64,000 nt of DNA from Trileptium ribeirensis (lineage: Eukaryota; Nematoda; Enoplea; Enoplida; Thoracostomopsidae). How positions within the stretch are numbered: the stretch's first letter is position 1; each line of letters opens with the position of its first letter. Position numbers and translations under genes: made by a program. The stretch is taken from the NCBI GenBank assembly GCA_030248225.1, contig JASANE010019435.1, positions 1-64,000 on the forward strand, written 5' to 3'. The notes under the pieces were generated by a model. The model ran no database searches and was not told the DNA's origin. It was given only the letters and a program-made list of their open reading frames with translations. Of the stretch, positions 1 to 10,215 are shown piece by piece.

Positions 1-7
1 TATTGCT

Positions 8-614
8 CGGTGATACAACACTACTAAAAGTCGATAGTAGTATGTACGTACGCGGATACCACTGGCGCATCCAGCACTGGGGCGGGGGCATTGACATACC
101 ACACAAACGTGAAATATATACGGAAATTGAAAAATTTAGTTATATCGTAGTCGAAAAAATTTCAGTAACAAACAGCCCCCCCTGTCAGAAAAATTTTGTA
201 AAACCGCTACCCCGTCAGAGATTTCTGGATCCGAGCTTAGCAGATACCTACATTACGATGCTGTCCCGGTCGGTCTATGGTGTCTAGTTGTAATGCAAAC
301 ACAACGATAAAAATAAAACCAATTCATCATCACTGAAAACTGATATTTTACGTCATCGTTTGCACTCGTGCAAAAGTGACAAGAACAATAATAATATTCG
401 ATAGATTTGACTGACACAAGTTTTAAATTTCACTCAAAATCTGGCGCAAATTCTTTCTAAATATGTCTATGAATCTTTTAGAACTCGTTAAATATACAAT
501 TGTGCATAATGGAAGCTACCAGCTAAAATGATATTCTAGTGGTACTATGCCGACTCCACTGTGTCAAATATTTGCCACCAATCACCGAAACGGCGAAATC
601 TCAAATTAGCAGGG
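8..614. repeat. Third, alternately oriented copy of the 3441-4047 block
   Basis: Reads in the same orientation as 58433-59048 and as the reverse complement of 3441-4047. The block is thus present three times in the order forward, reverse, forward. At 614 the homology stops and arm 1 begins; the flanks of the two partners share AGGGGC at this junction. The copy has private differences that neither other copy has, for example around 150-190 and 285-300. No gene is supported; the open frame at its start is not conserved in the other copies. Confidence 0.93.
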
Positions 615-3600
615 CAAAATGTTTCGACCTCCGCTCGGGGTTCATGACCCTCAGGTAAATTCGAGGCTTCCCCCGGTACATGCAACGGAATCCCCAGGTA
701 GTTTTCAGCACTGCTAACATTATTGAATTTTTCGCTAACGGGCTAAAATATGTGGATTTTTCTACATTTCAATAATAATCTCCAAATTTTCTTCAACGCT
801 GGGCTAAAAATCGGTAAAATTAAAACTTTTATTAGATATGCATAATTGCAATCAATTGTCAATTTACACGTATTTGACGTATCACAGTACTTTCGGGTAT
901 TCGATTATGTTAGGTAGACCAGTTCCGAACTCGATTACTGCCCGTTTTCTACTCTACGCGAAAACCTAACTTTTTCAAACTAAGTCTGCCTAGTATGGAC
1001 TCTGGACTCACACTCGGATATCAAATTTAGGATCGCCCATGCGATGTTGGTAGTTTGGTCAAGCCAGAACAGTCATATTTATTTCCATCAATAAACAATT
1101 TATAAAAAATTAACAAAATCTACAAACTAAAGAGAATTTTTTACTCACGCTGGGTTAACGTTACATGGCAGTGAAATTTCGAAAAAAAGATAGGTAAAAT
1201 TTGAAACACAATACTGGAGGCAAACTAACTAGTTTCCCCAGTGAGTGAGTAGTATATATAACTTTTTCTCGTTTTAGGTTTTATAAAAATGTAGTTATTA
1301 TGAAAAAATTCATTTTTTATCTGATACATAAGTATTGTTTTTGGATCCCAGCTTTATATCCATGAATAGCGACAAGCCGCCAATATGACTAGTCGATTTC
1401 TTTTAGATATACAGTGGACAGCAAGCCGTTCAGCTTGGCAGAAGGCAGCTGTTCGGTAGGTTTTTCTCCGGGGCATTTGGTGTCAATCTGTCGATCGATA
1501 TTAATATTTACTGGGCTTGAATATCTTTGTGAAACACATGTAGTTGTTTATGTTTTTGTGCAAGAATTAAAAAAATCATGTATCGATGGACTTATTGTTT
1601 CATGAAAATCATGTGTTCGTTTTATTGTTTTTACGTTTGTTCTTGTGAAAAATTTTTTGGCCCTGCTCATTTAACACTGTTGCTTTGTCATAACTGACAG
1701 CGATTATGGAAGTTTACTTTTTGTTGATCGTAATGCAAAGCGAACTGCATCCAGTGCCGTGGTAGCGGGGATATTGGTAAATATCAAGGTCAAGGCGGAC
1801 GGAAAGCTGGGCCTTTTCGGTTATACCTTAAGCCTAAAGTCTAAGTCGTTAACCAGAGTAATGCTATTAAGTTAATTTTCACACTATTCTACTTAAGTTC
1901 GGCAATATGGCTCTTATAGTATATAAAATTATACGTTTATCGAGAAATTTCTTTCCTAAAATTTTCGGGTACCAATGGGGACTAATGGACCCCTGAAATA
2001 GATATTGTACAAATGTTATAAAACCCGCCATAAATAATTTCATAACTAATATATATTTTCTGAGCTATCTCGTTAAGCTGAGTCCAATGCTACCAAAATT
2101 GTCGTTGTATCTTTAAAATTTACCATTAAAAACTTCTATGAGGCGATGAACCGGATGGGGCTTTAATTTGTCACAGGGCACGAACCGGTGGTACCCCGTT
2201 TTTGCCTGGCCCCTACTCCTCTCCCCAATTTGGAGAACCCAGTATATACATACATTTCGGAACAGAGATTGCCAGTTGTAAAGCCTTGCAATGAAGCTAG
2301 TGCTCCCTGAATTTTCTTAAGGCATTAAGGCTGTGACCAATTCTTTTTTGAAATAAGGCAAATAGCTGTTATTTTATTGGACATTTATGTGTTAAAATAT
2401 TTACTTTTCATAAAAAATGTTGATTGTACAGTAAATAAATCAAACCAAACACATTTTCGATAGTTACTTTCGCTTGATACATTTCTAAGGGTCAGACCTT
2501 CAATGCATATTTACCACAGGCGCGCGGAAAATTTAATTTACGTGCGAAATCACATAAATTTTACAGAATAATTGAGGAAAATTAGGGACAGTTGAAAAAA
2601 TTTCGATCATGGTAACAGCCCTATCCCCTTCGCATGTCTACAAAATTATACAATGACATAAATATGCACTAGTTGCTGAACAGGGATCGTTGGGTTCAGA
2701 GTTTGAAATCCCACACACGCCGACGCCCGGGAATTATTTCGAATCAGGCAGGCTAACACCGGAACACATAAATAAAATAAGCTTCATTCCTGGTATACAA
2801 TGCTCATTCATAAGCAGAAACCATCATCTACGTTTATTTTTCAGAGAGACAGAACGACGAGCAGACCCTCCAACTTCGTTTTTGGAGGGGAAGTAGCCTC
2901 CTGCCCCATTTGCGGGTGCCTGCAAGCATCAGATGGCATTTTTGGGCTTATCTATTAAGATTTGTCAACGTACGGTTTATTCATTTTTCATTACTCAAAT
3001 CTAAGTATACTCTGCTTCACCACTTCCACTGAAGGCCGTACATAAATACCCCTTCCATTCTGTAACGTTTTCCAACATATTTAGTGGATACTCACAAGCG
3101 GACTTTGCACAGGAGTGGTGATGCAGTTTGTTTGCACATGCGGACTCAGAACGTCAAAACAAATGAATGCCGTCCTGGTTTGCTGTAGATGTAGTTGATG
3201 GCGGAGGTTTCCTGATCATGGCTGTACCGCCAATCATTTTCGAAATTTAGCTTATGACATGGATTAAAGAATGAAATTGAAAAAAATTATTTCCGTCCCC
3301 TCCCTCAAATTCTAAATTTAAACCCTGAACTTTCTCCTACTCGCCAAATGTAAATCCTGTGCATGAATGATTGTTTCCGATATCCAACTGATGCGGTTTT
3401 TTCGAGGCGATCATTGTTGGAGGAACCCAGTGTTTATTGGAGCCCCTGCTAATTTGAGATTTCGCCGTTTCGGTGATTGGTGGCAAATATTTGACACAGT
3501 GGAGTCGGCATAGTACCACTAGAATATCATTTTCATTGGTAGCTTCATTATGCACAATTGTATATTTAACGAGTTCTAAAAGATTCATAGACATATTTAG

Positions 3601-4349
3601 AAAGAATTTGCGCCAGATTTTGAGTGAAATTTAAAACTTGTGTCAGTCAAATCTATCGAATATTATTATTGTTCTTGTCACTTTTGCACGAGTGCAAACG
3701 ATGACGTAAAATATCAGTTTTCAGTGATGATGAATTGGTTTTATTTTATCGTTGTGTTTGCATTACAACTAGACACCATAGACCGACCGGACAGGCGTGT
3801 AATGTAGGTATCTGCTAAGCTCGGATCCAGAAATCTCTGACGGGGTAGGCGGTTTTGCAGAATTTTTCTGACATGGAGGTCTGTTTGTTACTGAAATTTT
3901 TCGATTACTATCTAACTAAATTTTTCAATTTTTCCGTATATATTTCACGTTTGTGTGGTATGTCAATGCCCCCGCCCCAGTGCTGGATGCGCCAGTGGTA
4001 TCCGCGTACGTACATACTACTATGACTTTTAGTAGTGTTGTATCACCGAATTTATCGTTCGAAAGTTTTGATGTTAGTGCTGTCTTTATATGATACGTTT
4101 GTATTGATTCCCGATTCCAGCCATCTGCATAAGAAGTTTTAATCCAAGTTATGAGGTCATGATGTTATCAGTTGCAAGAACATAGTTTACTGCATGAAAT
4201 ACAATGTTAAGTAATTTACCAGTAATACACAAGAAATGATCACTCTTTGGTTTTTGCAGCAAACCAATAAATAAAACAGAAAGGGAGTGAATACCTCCCA
4301 CTTACATTTGAGTTAAAGCTTTAATCAAATTTAAGTATATACCTGGAGA
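615..4349. other. Outer part of arm 1, no gene seen
   Basis: Short open frames here (for example 1414-1605, 2690-2896 and 3337-3594 on the minus strand) are also present in arm 2, but only because the arms are duplicates. They show no domain and no codon pattern of selection. Apart from the repeat at 1908-2180 and the triplicated block 3441-4047 I see nothing. Confidence 0.65.
1908..2180. repeat. Dispersed repeat, Y-X' copy, arm 1
   Basis: 1915-1985 matches piece Y of the 9060-9500 element (GTTTATCGAGAAATTT, TTTTCGGGTACCAATGG). 2055-2140 matches piece X in the opposite orientation (CTGAGTCCAATGCTACCAAA). Mirrored in arm 2 near 60310-60580. Confidence 0.5.
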
Positions 4350-5350
4350 AATCTACCAGTTTAAGGGTTTTCGAAACGCACTCGGATCTTTGGCTTAGAC
4401 CAAAGCATAATTATTCCCAATAAAGTCTGAACGTGAATTCCACGCGTCTATTACACGGGCTGAGAAAAATGTTTTGATGCCTTTATTGTCATTTTTCGGC
4501 TCGTATAACTTAAACATATCACCTCTCGTATTTGACTGCGACCAACGAAAAAGTCATCCATGTCTAAATCATAGTAATTGCACAAACATTTGAAAAACAT
4601 TTGCAAATCAAATGCACTAGTTGTTCACGCTACGAGTTGTCCGGATACGAATTGTCCGGTTCCCGCCACGTATCTGTCTAAACTTTCACGTTGTCAAGCG
4701 ATCATTGCATATTTTCTCTTAGCTGGTCAGATTGGAAAGTTGGGGCACAGCTGTAGAATTTAACATCGTCTGCAAAGATTTTATATTAATATTATTCATA
4801 ATATCATTTATTTATATATATATATACATGAAGAATATGTTGGGTCCAACACGCTTCCTTCGGGTACACTTGATCTGACTACAAAAGTGTCGGAGAACTG
4901 ATATCCAATTTTTACTTTGAATGAAAGAAGCAGCTACCCAATGATGAACGTGTTCTGTTACACCAAATTTATTAATTTTATACAACGGTTTCTCATCAAA
5001 TATGGTATCGAACGCTTTAGTATAATCAATATAAGCAATGTTAACCGGTTGTCCACAGTCAATCGTTCAATCTTCAGTCGTTAAGACATTGTAAGAGCTG
5101 CATATTTGTAGATTTTGGCGCTAAAAATTCATGCTGATTTTTTCGCTTAATATCTTGTTTGATCTTAAATGGTTAACCAAGGACTCGTTCATAATATATA
5201 CTTCATGAGTTTATAAAGATTAGATGTTGGCAAAATAAGTCTATAGTTCAGGGGTTCTGAAGTGTGTCCTTTCTTAAAAACAGCCAATGCGTCAGGCGAC
5301 AACTAGGCTTTAGGCACCGTTTAAGCTTTGTTCAATGATGTGAGCTAACT
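4350..5350 (-). mobile_element. Decayed LINE (CR1/L2/Jockey-like) reverse transcriptase, arm 1
   Basis: On the minus strand, broken frames give the finger/palm motifs AVFKKGHTF, NPNYRLILPTSNLYKLM, VNIAYIDYTKAFDT and a FADDVKFY-type box, then a C-terminal tail with RVIDAWNSRSRL. These match the NYRPIS, YLDFSKAFD and FADD motifs of non-LTR retrotransposons. Frameshifts and stops show it is dead. It is mirrored at 57140-58140. Confidence 0.85.
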
Positions 5351-7842
5351 AAACTGAACTTTTTGTTTGGCATACAACATATTCCGAAAAACCGTCAGGA
5401 CAGTGATTACACTTTCCTTTATCTTGCAATGGTGTTTATGGGCAATTTGCGGCGCGAAAACAGTCAACCTATAGTTGGCATTGTGTTAACGATTTGCTCG
5501 ATAACCGGAATGCTCCTATCATCGTTAACAAACACTAGAAAAAGTACTGCCAAGAAGACTTTTTTACTTTTGTTGTCGGCGAAAAATTTCAAGCCTGATT
5601 TCGACTAGCACATATATACTCCGGATTTAGCTAAGGAAGATTTAGATAACATATTTAAAAACTTTGCATAGATTTACCGAATTTATTAAATTTTTTGTTC
5701 AAAAAATTTCCTATACGAGAGTATTGCTTTTGAACATTTATTACTATAATTTTTGTACGCAGTGAATTCCTACGAAAGTTTTCCTATTCACTAGAGTTTT
5801 GGTATATTTCTTAACAAATCACAAATATATTTTGGATATTTTGTCTTACAAGTTGCTAATTTAGAAGTATAAATTGGTCGCAATCATGAGATAAAATTTC
5901 TGTGAAGCGGTCCTTTTTTCTTGATGCGTAAAAGCGCTACAAAGCACTGATTCCTAATCAACAGAAAACATACAATGGTTTAGACCGTTATAGGTTGCCT
6001 TTCGAAACTCGTATAGGAGAGATGTATATAACTTTTCTTCGTGACACCGTTTTAGGGTTGTCGTGGAGATGGGGATGACCTTCAGAGTTATGGAAAAAGT
6101 TGCCTTCACAAGATCCAGAGAAGGTACATTGGCGATAACATTTTGATCTTCCTCGATCAGATAGCTTGAAGTCTATCGGTCGTCTAGAGCATGCTAGAGA
6201 GCTCCAGTGTCTACTAATCAGCATACAGAGATACAGATGTTCAGCTCCATGACTTCCAATCGTATTACGTCTCGTGGCTGAAATTAGGCAAAGAGTCGCG
6301 ATTTCCTTGTTTTTCTTTTATTGTTTTATCACTTGGAACTTTACCAAATTTTAAAATCACATTGCTTTTGTTTTGCGTCAAAAGCGCGCTTTAGTTTTAT
6401 GCGGAAAATATATATATTTCTGTATTCGTGTGACCACAACAATTAATTACCAACAGCAGCTTGCTGTCGAAATACACTTTTAGTAAGGGTATATATATTG
6501 GCGTTGCATCAGACACTAAAGCCTAGAGCTGAAATTGTTGGCGACTTTAGCTACGAATAAATTTAATTAAATTTTGAGACTTTGAGTGCCTAAATAATAA
6601 CAGCAGCAGCATCAAATTGTTCGAGACTCACTCACGATTTTGTCTTTCAACACGAATTATTATGGATTTTGTTTTGTTCTTGGTGAACTGCTCCAATATT
6701 ATGGTCGTCTTTTTTATTTTTATTATTTGAGTAAGTCTTGTACCTCACTCAACACAAACTGGACACATCAAGCATCTTCATTACAGGGCACGCTGCGTAT
6801 GCGACAGCGGCAGGCAGAGCCGTATTTGTGTTAGCAGCAGTAACCACTAAATTGCTACTAGGGCTTCACTGGCGTATGCAAGGGGGACATTGGGACATAC
6901 TCCCGCTAAATGTTTCGAACTCCCAAAAATCATCAAGGGTCCCTGCTGATATTGACAGATCCATCAGACAATATATGTGCAACATAATGATGTTTTATAC
7001 CATTACTAAGTCGCATAACTCGAACATACCTCCCCCCAAATGAAAATTCTAAATACGCCAATCTACGGCTTATAATAACAAACGCTGAATTTTTGTTAAA
7101 TCGAAAATTTGAAATATACACCAGAATCAAACATCGTCAGTCACAGTCAGTAAACGTTCCAGTTATGAACGAAAATGACGGGGGACAACCGATCCAGAAC
7201 CGTCAGTTTTTTTAGACAGCACGACTGATTTCTCACTTTTAGTAAATACAGAAATAGAGGTCACACAGTTTTTAGTCTTTTGCATATTAATTGATAGCTA
7301 AACTAATCTTAGTTTAGGTAGTCCCCTTTTCACTGAGTGCCTTCATAATATTGCTGCTGTTGTTGTTGTTAGCTTTCTGGTTAATTGGCTCTCGGCGACT
7401 TTGACCAGGCAGTCTTTATAAATTTTAAAATAAATTTGTGCCGAATTTTTCTCTCCGAGTTACCAAGAGGCAAAATTTATTTCTGTTCTGGCTATCATGA
7501 GTTTCTCTGCTCACCCCGAGGCTTTATGCAGCAGTTGTTTCGTCGAATGGTTTTTGTGCTGGACCAGGGCCGTCGGTATTGGTGAAGCTGCCCGTCCAGT
7601 TTTAGTTAGTATATAGCTCCGGTTTACAGTTGCGCAAAATTTTCTCAAACGTGTACTCGTCAGATCGATTTGTGTAGTTGACCGCAGCAATGTGTGAAGG
7701 CCACGCAGCTAAAACTTTGCGCTGGTGTCCGGGTCCTGAAACTTAGTTTGTGGGCTCATCGATTTTTTCAGTTCTTCTGGTTTTAATTTTTAGTGGCTCT
7801 ATTTTTAAGCAAACACTTTCGTGAAATTTAGCGTATGAGTAT
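5351..7842. other. No gene seen
   Basis: AT-rich sequence. The segment 6869-6905 (CACTGGCGTATGCAAGGGGG) resembles 60-100 (CACTGGCGCATCCAG and a G-run), probably remains of one repeat family. 5363-5608 is antisense to where a LINE upstream part would lie and is not a gene. Confidence 0.6.
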
Positions 7843-7929
7843 TAGCAAGAGTGTATTGGTGAAGAGTATGGCACTTTCTTGCGCTCATATGTTAACCCGT
7901 GTTTGACGTCTTTTCTAATGCACTTTTGG
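7843..7929. repeat. Partial copy of the foldback element terminus
   Basis: About 75-85 bp repeat the terminal part of the adjoining element: AAGAGTGTATTGG, AAGAGTATGGCAC, TTAACCCGTGTTTGACG. It stands directly before it, like a solo end or the remains of a nested insertion. Confidence 0.65.
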
Positions 7930-8215
7930 TATTAATAATACCAAGAGTGCATTAGGGAAGAGTATGACACGTCCCTGCACTCACACGTAAACCCGTGTTT
8001 GATGACGCGGGGGTTTTCGGCCTGACACCCTCTCCCCAGTTTCTGGGGGGTACGTCGGACCCCAATTTCTGGGGGGTCTATGCATCTCAAGCCCCCAAAA
8101 AACTGGGGGGGGGGGCTCAGGCCGAAATCGTTCGCGTCATTAAACACGGGTTTACATGTGAGTGCAGGGAAGTATCATACTCTTCCCTAATACGCTCTTG
8201 ATAATACGGATAAAA
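7930..8215. repeat. Foldback element with G-rich loop, arm 1
   Basis: Terminal inverted repeats of about 130 bp. Inward from each end they share CAAGAGYGYATTAGGGAAG, then CTGCACTCAC, then TAAACCCGTGTTT, then a GGCCTGA-type stretch; the centre carries C- and G-runs (CTGGGGGG and a longer G-run near 8105). The near-palindromy explains two look-alike overlapping open frames on opposite strands. This is the form of a foldback MITE; no transposase is present. Confidence 0.8.
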
Positions 8216-8437
8216 TACGCAGAATAGTTGACATATATATGTAAATTTGAAGTGATATTTACAGATATATTTGATAAAATTTGAGGACATATTTTTTACA
8301 TAACAATTCGTTGTTTTTGGCTTTGATACAAGTCAGCTTTTAAAATGATAGTTCTTTGTAGCATGCCACATCTCCGGTTTTAGCACTCTGTAGCAATAGT
8401 TGGGGCTAATACGTAATATCGTATATACGAAAATAGT

Positions 8438-8812
8438 ATCATTTCAGTTTACATAGGACGAAAACGTAGCAGTAAAACTGTAGTAGTGAGCCAGTATTTC
8501 TACAAGTCTTGGACTTACGTCTGCCTTATCTTAAACGTAGTCTGGCAAGATTTCAATAGGCCGATTGTACTCAAATAATGGGTCAGGTGGATTGATAACC
8601 ACTTTTATGCAAAAACAACATCACTTCAGCCAACATAGGACGAAAACGAAACAGTAATAATCTTAATAGTGATTCCGTAGTTCTACAAGTGTTGGACTCT
8701 CGTCAGCCTTATCTTAAACGTAGTCAAGCAAGCTTTCAGTAGGCCGATTGTATTTATGGTGCATGGGTTGTATTTAATGAATTTAATTGTATATGGGTTG
8801 ATAACCACCTCA
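8438..8812. repeat. Tandem duplication, two units of about 182 bp, arm 1
   Basis: Unit 1 (8438-8605) and unit 2 (8620-8812) share, in order, CATAGGACGAAAACG, TCTACAAGT.TTGGACT, GCCTTATCTTAAACGTAGTC, AGGCCGATTGTA and TTGATAACCAC. The units have drifted apart, so the duplication is old. Mirrored at about 53680-54055. Confidence 0.85.
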
Positions 8813-9059
8813 ATTTTCAATTAAAATTAGCTCTTATTTATTTCTAACAAATTTGTGGAATACAATATTCTTACAATGGAGTGCTTCAAAGTATAGTTTA
8901 TGGTTTTATGTAACGGACATTTTTTGGACGCTTCTGTTCAATAAAATTTTTTATTCCAGGTATTTTGATATCGAAAAATGCAATATATGTTTCAGATTTA
9001 GCATTATATCGAAAACATTAAAGATTAGATACTGTATGTATTTTGCTATTTCTTACAAA

Positions 9060-9500
9060 TATATATCGTGCGAATGGGTCTTTCCTAGGAGACCTCGCAA
9101 CCCGAAATCTGTCAATTTTCAAGATGCAGAGGAAATATTGGTGCCATTCGACTCATTTCGCTGAAGCGGTTCAGAAAATATGCATTTCGGATATCCAGTT
9201 TTCTACCATTTTTTCGGGTTTTTTGGTTTTTAATAAATAAATTTTTGCCTAAACCTTAGTCGTTTATCCGTGAACAAATTGTATGATCACTTTACTCAGC
9301 TCCAATATGTGGTTCGAATGATATATAAACTTATGCATTTATCGACAAAATATTTTTGTGACAATTTTCGGTACCGAGAGGAGACCATTGGGAAGTAAAA
9401 AAAATTGAAAATATTAAAAATTAAAAAGGATTTTTTCTGAACCAGCTTATCGACAAATATTACGACTGTATCTTCGAAACTAATCAATTTCGGTCAGGGG
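9060..9500. repeat. Dispersed repeat, X-Y-X' copy, arm 1
   Basis: Piece X (9068-9190, with GGGTCTTTCCTAGGAGACC and a GGTGCCATTCGACTCATTTC-like stretch), piece Y (9302-9390, with TTTATCGACAAAA and TTTTCGGTACC), then an inverted X-like stretch up to about 9500. Related pieces occur at 1908-2180 and 21428-21545. This looks like a nonautonomous transposon with long inverted ends. It is mirrored in arm 2 near 52990-53430. Confidence 0.55.
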
Positions 9501-9718
9501 GAGGGCTAACGGAAAAGACCTGTTACCTTCATCACCGTTTGGAATTTTGCTACGAAAATGGTAGGGATGTTCTGTAATTTACAATTCACCAACTACGTTA
9601 ATTCTGTAATAGCCGAAGTCTATCGCGTTATTCATATGCATTTTATTTTCGCAGTTTTCTTACTTGCGATGGGGACAACATGTTAATGTCATAAATCTTA
9701 TGTTCGACTAATCCTAGA

Positions 9719-10215
9719 ATAATGGGTCTCAAGTTTGGTCACCTTCTAATCTCTCTTATATATATTGATAAACTGCAACATGCGCAGCGTTATTTCATCC
9801 CGCCGATGGATTATTTGCACGCCTTGGAGTAGATTGGTGCAGCAATCGAGAACCCCTCACACATACTGTTTTAGAGTCACTAGGACCTCGCCAGCTAAAG
9901 GCTAATCTTGTTATAACTTTGCAAATGCCTAAATTCTGACTTATATACCCTTATAGTAGCTCTATCTTCGAATTGTCGCGCAATGTTAACAGAAGAGTCA
10001 CACGCTAAAGCTCCGCAAACTTGAATTTCGCAGAATTATACGAAAATACAGCTTTGCCAATTGTGCAACTAACATATGGATTTCGCTGGCGGTAACTGTA
10101 GATACTGTGTCATTGTTCAGCACATCCAGTTCTAAAGATTTTAAGAAACTTGTAGATGCGATTAATTTTGACGGTTATTTCAAACGCGCGAGGCACAATT
10201 AATCAAATGTAAGAG
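9719..10215 (+). mobile_element. LINE C-terminal fragment, arm 1
   Basis: Broken frames give GSQVW followed by DKLQHAQRYF, LGVDWCSNREPL, LESLGPRQLKANLV and finally DFKKLVDAINFDGYFKRARH. This is the usual end of CR1/L2/Jockey-type ORF2 (VWSPxxxxDIxKLExVQRxFTR, LESLxxRRLKADLV, then FKxxLD). Only the region after the catalytic core is left. It is mirrored at 52278-52775. Confidence 0.75.

Noticed and set aside
7932..8201. Two overlapping opposite-strand frames encoding similar proteins (FGLSPPPQF and FGLTPSPQF), like a two-gene family
   Set aside because: They are the two strands of a foldback element; the similarity follows from the inverted repeat.
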